Part shown: in pieces, positions 25,598-33,492 of the stretch
How the letters are laid out: the number at the start of each line of letters is the position of its first letter
Position numbering within the stretch: the stretch's first letter is position 1
NCBI RefSeq assembly: GCF_000020985.1
Contig: NC_011296.1
Coordinates: 1,230,001-1,294,000, forward strand
Direction of reading: 5' to 3'
DNA from: Thermodesulfovibrio yellowstonii DSM 11347
Lineage (GTDB): Bacteria; Nitrospirota; Thermodesulfovibrionia; Thermodesulfovibrionales; Thermodesulfovibrionaceae
Length of the DNA stretch: 64,000 bases
Translations under genes and position numbers: made by a program
Notes under the pieces: model-generated
The model's input: only the letters and a program-made list of their open reading frames with translations
Database searches by the model: none
What the model was told of the DNA's origin: nothing

Positions 25598-25607
25598 TAT
25601 TTTTAAA

Positions 25608-25682
25608 GGTCCCATCGTCTAGCCAGGTCTAGGACGTAGCCCTCTCAAGGCTAAAACACGGGTTCGAATCCCGTTGGGACCG
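25608..25682 (+). tRNA. tRNA-Glu (anticodon CTC)
   Basis: Acceptor GGTCCCA/TGGGACC, discriminator G, anticodon stem TAGCC/GGCTA with loop CTCTCAA giving CTC, T-arm ACGGGTTCGAATCCCGT. It lies 10 nt after tRNA-Gln. Both are C34 isoacceptors reading G-ending codons only, so the major TTG and TTC isoacceptors must be elsewhere. Confidence 0.93.
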
Positions 25683-25709
25683 TTTTAATTTAGACAATAA
25701 ATTTGACAT

Positions 25710-26639
25710 ATGAAAAAATGTTTTTATTTAACAATTATATGTTTCATATTGCTGAATTTTAATATCTCTTCTGGTGAGACATTTTCGGTCTCACAGGATA
25801 CAACAATTATTGGAAAACTCCAAACTCATATATTAAAAAACAAAGAATCACTTATAGAAATCGCAAGACATTACGATTTAGGTTATAATGAAATCGTAGA
25901 TGCCAATCCTAATTTGGATCCTTTTGTGCCCGGAGATGGAAACAAAGCAATAATTCCCACTTTCTGGATTCTACCTGATAGAGTGAACAACTTTCAGGGA
26001 ATTATCATAAATCTTTCTGAAATGAGACTTTATTATTTTCATAAAAAATCCAAGGAACAATTAGTTACAACATTTCCAATTGGTATAGGTGATGATGGAG
26101 TTGAAACTCCAATGGGTAAATTTAAAATATCTCATAAAATTGTTAATCCTCCATGGTATGTTCCAGAGTCAATAAAACAGGAAAGACCTGAACTTCCAGC
26201 AGTTGTTCCACCAGGTCCGGAAAATCCACTGGGAACACATGCAATGAGACTTTCTGGTTTAAGCTATCTGATTCATGGGACAAACAGACCATGGGCTGTT
26301 GGCAGAAAGGTTACTCATGGTTGTATAAGACTTTATCCAGAAGACATTCCAAAACTATTTGATATAGTTCCTGTTGGCACAGAAGTAATAATTGTAAGAC
26401 AACCTGTAAAGGTTGGTAGAGTCGGCAATGAGGTTTACATTGAAGTCCACAGAGATGACCAATTAAAAGACTATGATTATCTTAAAAACGCAATAGAACA
26501 GCTTGCTAAGAAAGGACTTTTAAAACATGTGGATACTTTCAAACTTTACTATGTAATAAAACAAAAAAGTGGAATTCCCACCTCTGTAAGCATCAAAAAT
26601 AAAGAGCCACAAATCCTGCCTTCGGATTCGTGGCTCTAA
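25710..26639 (+). CDS. L,D-transpeptidase (YkuD) with LysM-like N-terminus
   Basis: Exported peptidoglycan cross-linking or lipoprotein-attaching enzyme of 309 residues. A signal peptide (residues 1-22) precedes a LysM-like region (THILKNKESLIEIARHYDLG, DANPNLDPFVPG). The catalytic YkuD motif HGTNRPWAVGRKVTHGCIRL (residues about 190-209) contains the active cysteine of SHGC(I/V)R. It starts 27 nt after tRNA-Glu with no terminator between, so it may share that transcript. The adjacent convergent gene encodes an Lpp-like lipoprotein, a possible substrate. The last codons form half of a terminator stem. Confidence 0.92.
   Translation: MKKCFYLTIICFILLNFNISSGETFSVSQDTTIIGKLQTHILKNKESLIEIARHYDLGYNEIVDANPNLDPFVPGDGNKAIIPTFWILPDRVNNFQGIIINLSEMRLYYFHKKSKEQLVTTFPIGIGDDGVETPMGKFKISHKIVNPPWYVPESIKQERPELPAVVPPGPENPLGTHAMRLSGLSYLIHGTNRPWAVGRKVTHGCIRLYPEDIPKLFDIVPVGTEVIIVRQPVKVGRVGNEVYIEVHRDDQLKDYDYLKNAIEQLAKKGLLKHVDTFKLYYVIKQKSGIPTSVSIKNKEPQILPSDSWL
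26603..26637 (-). terminator. Rho-independent terminator of the lipoprotein gene, embedded in the transpeptidase 3' end
   Basis: Stem AGAGCCAC-A-AATCC (26603-26616) pairs with GGATT-C-GTGGCTCT (26624-26637) with one A.C mismatch and a 7-nt loop. On the reverse strand it is followed by TTTATTTTT, so it terminates the leftward lipoprotein transcript; rightward it precedes an A-run instead. The hairpin codes for the last residues of the transpeptidase. Confidence 0.8.
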
Positions 26640-26650
26640 AAAAATCTAAA

Positions 26651-26959
26651 CTACTTCTTCTGCTGAAGCTCAAATGCTTTTCCTGCTTTTTGTGAAGCAG
26701 CTTCTGCTCTCTTTGCTGCATCCTCTGCTCTCTGAGCAGCAGCTTCTGCTTTCTTTGCTGCTTCATCAGCCTTTGTGCAGCAGTCATCAACCTTCTTATC
26801 AATAGCGTTAACTTTTGATTCAAGATTATTTACTTTGCTTTCAAGTTTTCCTATTCTGTCAACCAGAGGGTCAATTTCCTGTTTAACATAGTCCTTTGTT
26901 GCGCAACCAAAAGCAAAAATAAACATAGCAGATACTACAACTAATAAAAACTTCTTCAT
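26651..26959 (-). CDS. Small coiled-coil lipoprotein (Lpp-like)
   Basis: A 102-residue lipoprotein with a lipobox FAFGC (lipidated C19). The mature part is one continuous heptad repeat: a V/I/L-based half (residues about 25-58) and an Ala-rich half with KAEAAAQRAEDAAKRAEAA. Composition and size resemble Braun lipoprotein-type peptidoglycan tethers. It ends in KK, giving a possible C-terminal lysine for transpeptidation. A CysCys pair (DDCC) at residues 59-60 is unusual and may form intermolecular disulfides. An AGGAGG ribosome site precedes the start. Confidence 0.82.
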   Translation of the reverse strand: MKKFLLVVVSAMFIFAFGCATKDYVKQEIDPLVDRIGKLESKVNNLESKVNAIDKKVDDCCTKADEAAKKAEAAAQRAEDAAKRAEAASQKAGKAFELQQKK

Positions 26960-27014
26960 CCTTTCTCACCTCCTTTCTTGAAAAAATTCCAATTAATACA
27001 ACTTTAGCTCAAAA

Positions 27015-28127
27015 TTAAAATTTTTTCAACCCTTTTAAATATCCTTCTATAAAAATATCTCCTCCAAACATTCTTATTTTTAAATCTTTGATTTCAAAAG
27101 CTTCATCAAGATTTTTATAAATATTACCTCCAATGCTTGGATAAGATTGTGCACCGCCTATTATCTTTGGTGCAATAAAAATCATCAGTTTATCAACTAT
27201 CCCGCTCCATAAAGCATAACTATTTAGTGATGAACCTCCTTCTATCATTAAAGAAGTTATCTGTCTTTTTCCTAATTCTTCCATAAGCCATTGAAGGTCT
27301 ACTTTTTCTGAAGAAAAAGATACAATTTCTATCCCTCTATGTATAAGATGTTTTATATTTTTATCATTTAATTTTTTCTCATGCACTACAGCTATGGTAT
27401 TTGGAGGAGGATTATAGACATGATAATTGAGAGGAATCTTGAGTTCTGGGTCTATTATAACTCTCAAAGGATTTTTTCCACCTTTTATTCTTGATGTAAA
27501 CATCGGATTGTCTTTCAACACGGTTCCGTAAGCAGAAAGCAAAGCATCAACTCTTGAACGTATCAAATGCACAAATTTTCTTGATTTTTCTGATGTAATC
27601 CACTTAGACTCACCTAAGGGAGTGGCAATTTTGCCATCAAGAGTCATTGCTATTTTAAGAATTACAAAAGGACGGCTGGTTGTTATGTATTTTATATAAA
27701 ACTCATTTAGTTTCTTGACTTCTTCTTCCAGCACTCCTTCTATAACTTTAATTCCATGATTATTTAAAATTTCTACACCCTTTCCTGATACCTTCGGATT
27801 AGGGTCCCTCATACCAATAACAACTCTATTAATTCCTGAGTTTATTATAGCGTCTGTGCATGGAGGTGTTTTTTTATCTTTATGACAGCATGGCTCAAGA
27901 GTCACATAAAGAGTTGCACCTTTTAAAGATTCATTTGCATTCCTTATAGCTTCAGCTTCAGCATGGGGTAAACCTGCTTTTTTATGATAGCCTTCTGAAA
28001 TAATTTTTCCATTTTTGACAATCACAGCACCAACCATTGGATTTGGAGACGTTCTCCAGTTTGCCTTTTTTGCCAAAAGCAATGCTTTTTTCATAAAAAA
28101 TTTATCGTCTAATATATTGCTTTGCAT
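27015..28127 (-). CDS. ribD: Riboflavin biosynthesis bifunctional deaminase/reductase RibD
   Basis: Catalyses deamination and NADPH reduction of the pyrimidine intermediate in riboflavin synthesis. Residues 1-145 are a cytidine deaminase-like domain with zinc ligands in HAEAEAI and PCCHKDKKTPPC. The rest is the DHFR-like reductase with LKIAMTLDGKIAT, DALLSAYGTVLKDNP and SLMIEGGSSLNS. Length 370 is normal. It stands alone; no other rib genes are in the window. Confidence 0.96.
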   Translation of the reverse strand: MQSNILDDKFFMKKALLLAKKANWRTSPNPMVGAVIVKNGKIISEGYHKKAGLPHAEAEAIRNANESLKGATLYVTLEPCCHKDKKTPPCTDAIINSGINRVVIGMRDPNPKVSGKGVEILNNHGIKVIEGVLEEEVKKLNEFYIKYITTSRPFVILKIAMTLDGKIATPLGESKWITSEKSRKFVHLIRSRVDALLSAYGTVLKDNPMFTSRIKGGKNPLRVIIDPELKIPLNYHVYNPPPNTIAVVHEKKLNDKNIKHLIHRGIEIVSFSSEKVDLQWLMEELGKRQITSLMIEGGSSLNSYALWSGIVDKLMIFIAPKIIGGAQSYPSIGGNIYKNLDEAFEIKDLKIRMFGGDIFIEGYLKGLKKF

Positions 28128-28192
28128 TGTTTAATTGTAACATATTTAAACCATTTGTAAGCATTAGAGGTATGGTAATTAATAAATAAAAA

Positions 28193-28221
28193 TTGATTTT
28201 TTTAATCTGATTCTGTATAAT
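28193..28221 (+). promoter_or_regulatory. Promoter for scpB giving a leaderless or near-leaderless mRNA
   Basis: TTGATT (28193-28198), 17-nt spacer, TATAAT (28216-28221). The start site expected near 28228 is beyond the ATG at 28222 but directly before the ATG at 28231. Confidence 0.6.
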
Positions 28222-28230
28222 ATGGAAGCT

Positions 28231-28773
28231 ATGAATCTCTTCAATAAAAAAGAACAAATAAAGGGAATTATAGAATCTTTATTGTTCATTGCTGAAAAAC
28301 CTATTTCTACAAAAATCCTGCTTACAATACTAAATATATCTGAATCGCATCTTAAAGAAATTATCTTTGAACTTATGGAAGAATATAAATTAAGGAATTC
28401 AGGGATTATCATTATTAAAATTGAAGATTCTTATCAAATGGTTACAAATCCTGAATATGCGGAATGGATAAAAATATTTCAAAAAATACATACACATAAT
28501 AAACTTTCTGAACAGGCACTTGAAACACTCGCTATCATAGCTTATAGACAACCTATTACCAAGGCAGAAATAGAAAAAATAAGAGGTATAAACTCAGATT
28601 ATGCAATAAAAAGCTTAATAGAAAAAAAACTTATAAAAATTGTAGGTAAAAAAGAATTACCTGGTAGGCCTTTTCTTTATGGAACAACAAAGGAATTTTT
28701 AAAACTTTTTGGTATTTCAAGTTTAAACGAATTACCGGGGTTGACTGATTTTCAAAAGATAAATGCTGCATAA
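28231..28773 (+). CDS. scpB: Segregation and condensation protein ScpB
   Basis: Winged-helix kleisin-associated subunit of the SMC-ScpAB condensin, 180 residues from ATG 28231. Typical features are IKGIIESLLFIAEKPIS at the N-terminus, SEQALETLAIIAYRQPITKAEIE, and the GRPFLYGTT segment near the end. An ATG three codons earlier (28222) is excluded if the TATAAT at 28216-28221 is the real -10. No Shine-Dalgarno is visible for either start. scpA is not adjacent. Confidence 0.92.
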   Translation: MNLFNKKEQIKGIIESLLFIAEKPISTKILLTILNISESHLKEIIFELMEEYKLRNSGIIIIKIEDSYQMVTNPEYAEWIKIFQKIHTHNKLSEQALETLAIIAYRQPITKAEIEKIRGINSDYAIKSLIEKKLIKIVGKKELPGRPFLYGTTKEFLKLFGISSLNELPGLTDFQKINAA

Positions 28774-28786
28774 GGAGGTGATTTAT

Positions 28787-29725
28787 ATGGGTAAAATATT
28801 TATTTTTTTAATTAGTTTAATGATTTTTCCCTGTCTTGTGTTTGCTCAGACATATACAGTAAAAAAAGGTGACAATATCTGGCAGATTTCAAAAAAATTT
28901 AATGTTTCAATTAGTGATATTAAAAAAGCAAATAATTTGAAAAATAATAAATTGCAAGTAGGTATGAAATTAGAAATCCCTCAAAAAAATGAAAAAATTA
29001 CAAAACAATCAAAATCAAATGAAGCAGAATATCACATTGTCAAAAAAGGCGATACACTATTCAGAATTGCAAAGAAATACAATATATCAGTAGAAGAACT
29101 GAAAAATCTTAACGGTTTAAATAGTAATAAACTTAGCAAAGGACAAAAACTTATTGTAAAAGCTCCAGAAAAACCTAAAGAAAATATCTCCATAAGAGAG
29201 AATGAAAAAGTTCCTGTTTTAGCTTCGGCAAAATTAGATATAGATGAAAAAGCAGAAGAAATAGAAGAGATTAAAGCATCAGAAGATCTTTCCCAAATGA
29301 GTCTCACAGAAAGGCTGCTTTTATTTGCAAAAAAAATGCTTCATCTCCCATATAGATTTGGTGGAAACAGTTTTAACGGACTTGATTGTTCCTTTTTTGT
29401 CAAAAAAGTATATTCAATGGTTGGTATAGAACTGCCAAGAAGTGCAAGAGAACAGTTTACAATGGGAATTCCAGTTAAGAAAGACGAACTTCAGCCAGGT
29501 GACCTTGTATTTTTCAGAACCTATGCAAAATTTCCATCGCATGTAGGAATTTATCTTGGAGACAATCTATTTATTCATGCATCAACAAGATCAAAAAAAG
29601 TAACGATTGATAGTTTAGAAGCTCCCTATTATCTGAGCAGATTTATTGGTGCAAAAAGGATTCTGGGTATTGATAAAGAAACCATTGAAAAAGCTATTGA
29701 AGAGCTTAAAAATAATCAAAGCTAA
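28787..29725 (+). CDS. Peptidoglycan endopeptidase: two LysM domains plus NlpC/P60
   Basis: Exported cell-wall hydrolase, 312 residues from ATG 28787, which has AAGGAGGTG upstream. A signal peptide (to FAQT) precedes two LysM repeats: YTVKKGDNIWQISKKFNVS and YHIVKKGDTLFRIAKKYNIS. A linker leads to an NlpC/P60 domain with the catalytic cysteine in GLDCSFFVKKVY, the His in PSHVGIYLG, and a third polar residue in FIHAST. It follows scpB closely in one unit, and ends converging (4-nt overlap) with the moeA-like gene. Confidence 0.93.
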   Translation: MGKIFIFLISLMIFPCLVFAQTYTVKKGDNIWQISKKFNVSISDIKKANNLKNNKLQVGMKLEIPQKNEKITKQSKSNEAEYHIVKKGDTLFRIAKKYNISVEELKNLNGLNSNKLSKGQKLIVKAPEKPKENISIRENEKVPVLASAKLDIDEKAEEIEEIKASEDLSQMSLTERLLLFAKKMLHLPYRFGGNSFNGLDCSFFVKKVYSMVGIELPRSAREQFTMGIPVKKDELQPGDLVFFRTYAKFPSHVGIYLGDNLFIHASTRSKKVTIDSLEAPYYLSRFIGAKRILGIDKETIEKAIEELKNNQS

Positions 29726-31653
29726 TTAGAATAAAATATTTTCCCCATATCTGTAGTATCATAACCACCGAGTTTTTCAACTGCTTTTCTAAATTCTTTG
29801 TCTTCCTGTATTACCCTTAAAACTGCTTGAATTATTTTAAGCTCAAGAAATTCATAGGGAATCAAAATATCGTATCTTTCCTTAGCTACTGGTATAAAAT
29901 CAAGATCAAGTGCCTGTGCAGCAGCAAGAATACCCAACCCTACATCAGCTCTACCTGTAAGCACAGCTGAAGCAATTCCCATGTGAGTATATTCATCTGT
30001 ATCATAGCCTTTTATCTGAGATGGTGATATTCCCAGTTCTTTTAAATGTTTATCAAGTAATAGCCGTGTTCCTGAACCTGCCTGCCTATTTATGAAAACT
30101 ACATTTTCATTTGTAAGGTCATTAAATCCTCTAATGTTTTTAGGATTTCCCTTTTTCACAATAAATCCCTGTATTCTATAAACAAGATTTATAAGAACAA
30201 CTTTTTTATCAGGCATAAGTTTTTTTATAAATGGAATATTATACTCACCAGTTACTTCATCAAGAAGATGAGTGCCTGCCATATGGGCTTCTCCTTTTTT
30301 AATTGCAACAAGACCACCCATTGAACCAACATGAGCAGAGGAAAGAGTAACGTCAGGATAACTTTTTCTTAAAAAATTGTATAAAACATCAAGCGTATTA
30401 TCATGACTACCAATGCATACCACAGTATTGTCAATTTCTTCTTTATTTCGCCATAAGTTAACTTTTACTTCCGCCCCTTGTGAAAATCCTTCAGAACCTT
30501 TGGGAATAACAATATATCCATCAGCTCTTACAACAGACATTAAAAGTCCTGCTCCTCTTCCCATGGGCGTTACTGTATATTTTCCCCCTACCCTACCTAC
30601 TTTTACTCTAACAAACTCATCAACTCCCATATTTGAAGAAATTTGTCTTGACAGTATTGCTTTAAGTTTTTCTTCCTTTTTTACAGATATACCTAAAAAA
30701 AGTTCAATTAAGGGTTTAACAAAAAGGTCAAAACATAGAAATGCTGATACAGGATATCCAGGAATTCCTAATATGGGTTTATTTTTGATAAATCCTGCAA
30801 TAAAAGGTTTACCAGGTTTTATTGCTACACCATTTATAATGACATTGCCAAGCTCATTAATGACTTTATATGTAAAATCTTCCTTTCCGTATCCAGAACC
30901 TGCATTTAAAAGCACTATATCACATTCTTTGATAGCATTTAAAATAGCATTCTTTATTTCCTTTTCTTCATCTGGAACTATTGGATAAACCTTTGGCTCT
31001 GCTATAGCCTCTTTAATCAAATTTTCTAAAACAGCTGAGTTATATTCAATCAGTTCTGGTGGTTGTGGCATTCTTTCTTTAAGTTTTTCTGGCTGAATTA
31101 ATTCTGAACCTGTAGGAATAATCCCTATAATAGGCTTCTTTCTCACCTTTATTTCAATAATTCCACTTGCTAAAATAGCTCCAATATCAACAGCTCTGAC
31201 TACATGGCTTTCGGGAATTATAAGTTCTGTTGCAACAATGTCTTCTCCAATTGGTCTTACATCATTATAGGGAGGTACAGAGGAATAAATCTCTATAAAT
31301 CCATCTCTAAGTGTTACATCCTCAACAGGGATAACAGCATCAAAGCCATCAGGGAGAGGGTCTCCTGTTTCAATCCATTGAGCATCAACACCTATTTGAA
31401 GTCTTACAGGCTCTCGTTCTGTTGCTAAGAATGTTTTTTGGGATTTAACTGCATATCCATCCATTGCAGCTGAATGGAAATAAGGAGAAGAAAATTTTGC
31501 TAAAACAGGCTCTGCTGTAATTCTTCCTAATGCGTTTTTAACTAAAATAGTTTCAGATTCAGTAGGAACAGGTATTATTTTTTTTAAGTTGTTAAAAAGT
31601 TTTTCCTTTGCTTCATCAAGTGATATAAGCTCGTGAAAAACCTTTTTCCCCAT
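29722..31653 (-). CDS. MoeA-like molybdopterin molybdenumtransferase fused to a PBP-like domain
   Basis: A 643-residue fusion. Residues 1-400 are MoeA: SPYFHSAAMDGYAVKS, VPVEDVTL, GIIPTGSELI, NAGSGYGKEDFTYKV and GIPGYPVSAFLCF for molybdate insertion into adenylated molybdopterin. Residues 410-643 are a periplasmic-binding-protein-like domain (VVCIGSHDNTLD, AHVGSMGGLVAIKKGEAHMAGTHL in outline, FINRQAGSGTRLLLDKHL) as seen in ModE/LysR-type tungstate or molybdate sensing proteins. The domain order is known in anaerobes. It overlaps fdhE at TAATG and ends an operon with a formate dehydrogenase accessory gene, so it probably serves Mo or W formate dehydrogenase. Confidence 0.88.
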   Translation of the reverse strand: MGKKVFHELISLDEAKEKLFNNLKKIIPVPTESETILVKNALGRITAEPVLAKFSSPYFHSAAMDGYAVKSQKTFLATEREPVRLQIGVDAQWIETGDPLPDGFDAVIPVEDVTLRDGFIEIYSSVPPYNDVRPIGEDIVATELIIPESHVVRAVDIGAILASGIIEIKVRKKPIIGIIPTGSELIQPEKLKERMPQPPELIEYNSAVLENLIKEAIAEPKVYPIVPDEEKEIKNAILNAIKECDIVLLNAGSGYGKEDFTYKVINELGNVIINGVAIKPGKPFIAGFIKNKPILGIPGYPVSAFLCFDLFVKPLIELFLGISVKKEEKLKAILSRQISSNMGVDEFVRVKVGRVGGKYTVTPMGRGAGLLMSVVRADGYIVIPKGSEGFSQGAEVKVNLWRNKEEIDNTVVCIGSHDNTLDVLYNFLRKSYPDVTLSSAHVGSMGGLVAIKKGEAHMAGTHLLDEVTGEYNIPFIKKLMPDKKVVLINLVYRIQGFIVKKGNPKNIRGFNDLTNENVVFINRQAGSGTRLLLDKHLKELGISPSQIKGYDTDEYTHMGIASAVLTGRADVGLGILAAAQALDLDFIPVAKERYDILIPYEFLELKIIQAVLRVIQEDKEFRKAVEKLGGYDTTDMGKIFYSN

Positions 31654-32390
31654 TACTTTATTACTCTTAACCCAATAAAATTAGGAGATCTTCTTATATA
31701 TCCTTTTTTTTGAGCTACTATGTCAAGAGGTAAACTAATCAGGTCAATCAAAAATGGATCTCTGTATTTAATATAGTGATTTTCTCTGAAACTTTTTATA
31801 TAAGTGTTACATTCAAGACAAACTTCTGCTCTTATTTCTTCATCATCAAGAAGTATTTCAATTTTACTTGAATCCTTATTAAAGCAATAAGGACATCCTA
31901 TTCTGAAAAAGCTTCCACCATGTTCACAAAGTGGACAAATCATTATTTTTTCATTATTCTCTGTAATCATAGCAAGAGATGAATCTGTTCCACAAACAGG
32001 ACATTTACCTGTATCCATAAATGATGCCTGTTGTCCTTCCTTCCTCAGAAATACAAAAAAAGGTTTACTCAATATAAAAAGCATCCTTTCCAGTTCTTCT
32101 TTTGAAAGTTCCTCACTTTGTATGGGAAGAAACCAGAGACTATCAGGCTCTTTTATTATGTCTTTGCCAGATTTTATAATTTCATCCTTTAGAAAAGATA
32201 TGGATTCAAAAGGAATATTAAAAATAGAGGAAAAATTTTTAAGAACAATATCAATCAAGGCAATATCATTGTCAAGTTTCACTCTTTCTTTTTCTTGTTT
32301 ACATTGCTCTGTTAAATTTTTTATTTTTTCATAAAGCTCAAGTGGGCTCTGTAAATGAGGCTTCTCTTTTATTATTTCTTCAATTTTCAT
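31653..32390 (-). CDS. fdhE: Formate dehydrogenase accessory protein FdhE
   Basis: A 245-residue FdhE-family protein involved in maturation of respiratory formate dehydrogenase. The C-terminal zinc/iron ribbon region has paired cysteines: CPVCGTDSSLAMI, CPLCEHGGSFFRIGCPYC and CLECNTYIKSF. These match the family rubredoxin-like folds. AGGAGG precedes the ATG at 32390. It lies between the di-haem peroxidase and the MoeA-like gene. Formate dehydrogenase itself is not in the window. Confidence 0.9.
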   Translation of the reverse strand: MKIEEIIKEKPHLQSPLELYEKIKNLTEQCKQEKERVKLDNDIALIDIVLKNFSSIFNIPFESISFLKDEIIKSGKDIIKEPDSLWFLPIQSEELSKEELERMLFILSKPFFVFLRKEGQQASFMDTGKCPVCGTDSSLAMITENNEKIMICPLCEHGGSFFRIGCPYCFNKDSSKIEILLDDEEIRAEVCLECNTYIKSFRENHYIKYRDPFLIDLISLPLDIVAQKKGYIRRSPNFIGLRVIK

Positions 32391-32412
32391 AAATCCTCCT
32401 CAATAGAAATAC

Positions 32413-33492
32413 TTATGGAATATCAGGTGGTTTTATTTTTAAATCTTCGCCACTCAGGGCTTCAACAAGAAATGTTTTTAAAACTTTTTTCTCTTCTTCA
32501 GTCAAGTTAAGAGGTTTCAAAACTTTATTACCTTCTCCTCCACCCTTATTAAAAAAGTCTATAACTTCATCAAGACTCTTGAATATACCATTATGCATAT
32601 ATGGAGCAGTTTTTGCAACCTCTCTCAATGTAGGTGTTTTAAACGCTTTATAATCTTTTTGTTTTTTGGTTTTGAAATATCTCCCGAGGTCTTCCTTGAT
32701 ATTCATGTAGTCTGGATATTTATTTATCTTTGCTACATATCTTCTTGTAACAATAAATTTGTCTTCATTAGCATATTTTGGATTTTCAGGAACCATAAGC
32801 GCATGAAATTCCTGATCACTTAAGTAATAACCATAATGACAATCTATGCATTTTCCTTTACCTGTAAATATTTCAAGTCCTTTTTTAGCTTCAGAAGATA
32901 ATGCGTTTTTATCTCCTTTGAGGTATCTGTCAATAGGTGCATTTTTTGAAATTAGAGTTCTTTCAAAAGCAGCAATAGCCTTTGCAATCAATTTAATATT
33001 TACATCCTGCCCAAAAATCCTCTTAAATGCTTCCCTGTATTCAGGCACTATTCTAATTTCTTCCTCTACAAAATCAAGATTTTGATTCATTTCAAAAGGT
33101 GACATAATGGGAAACTCTGCCTGTTCTTCTAATGTTTTAGCTCGTCCATCCCAGAAAAGATGTTTAGCATAAGCAGAATTCATAAGAGTCGGAGCATTCC
33201 TAAAGTTTCTTGTGGTGGGATAACTTAGAGATATCTCAGAGGCATCTGTAAATGCCTTCTCAGGGTCATGACAGCTTGCACAACTTGTTGTTCCATCGCC
33301 TGAAAGTCTTCTGTCAAAAAACAGCTTTTTACCAAGTTCTATTTTTTCCTGAGTCATTGGGTTATTCTCAGGAACAGGCACCGCTGGCAAAGGCTGAATT
33401 TTCTTTTTCTTTTTTTCAGAAGCAAAGCCTTCAATATTAAAAAACAAGGCAATCAAGCATAAAAAAATTAAAATACTATTTCTTCTTAACAT
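32413..33492 (-). CDS. Di-haem cytochrome c peroxidase (MauG/CcpA family)
   Basis: Periplasmic protein of 359 residues with an N-terminal signal peptide (to about GFAS). Two c-haem sites are CASCH (followed by DPEKAFTD) near residue 76 and CIDCH near residue 216. ELGKKLFFDRRLSGDGTTSCASCH in outline and the AYMHNGIFKSLDEVIDFFNKGG block (residues about 300-325) are family hallmarks. It reduces H2O2 with periplasmic electrons. It overlaps the selenoprotein gene by 17 nt, so translation is coupled. The combination suggests a periplasmic peroxide/redox defence unit. Confidence 0.93.
   Translation of the reverse strand: MLRRNSILIFLCLIALFFNIEGFASEKKKKKIQPLPAVPVPENNPMTQEKIELGKKLFFDRRLSGDGTTSCASCHDPEKAFTDASEISLSYPTTRNFRNAPTLMNSAYAKHLFWDGRAKTLEEQAEFPIMSPFEMNQNLDFVEEEIRIVPEYREAFKRIFGQDVNIKLIAKAIAAFERTLISKNAPIDRYLKGDKNALSSEAKKGLEIFTGKGKCIDCHYGYYLSDQEFHALMVPENPKYANEDKFIVTRRYVAKINKYPDYMNIKEDLGRYFKTKKQKDYKAFKTPTLREVAKTAPYMHNGIFKSLDEVIDFFNKGGGEGNKVLKPLNLTEEEKKVLKTFLVEALSGEDLKIKPPDIP

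Noticed and set aside
30413-30988. 191-codon plus-strand open frame opposite the moeA-like gene
   Set aside because: The reverse strand there encodes a clear MoeA; the plus frame has low-complexity Ser/Pro/Phe composition and no ribosome site.
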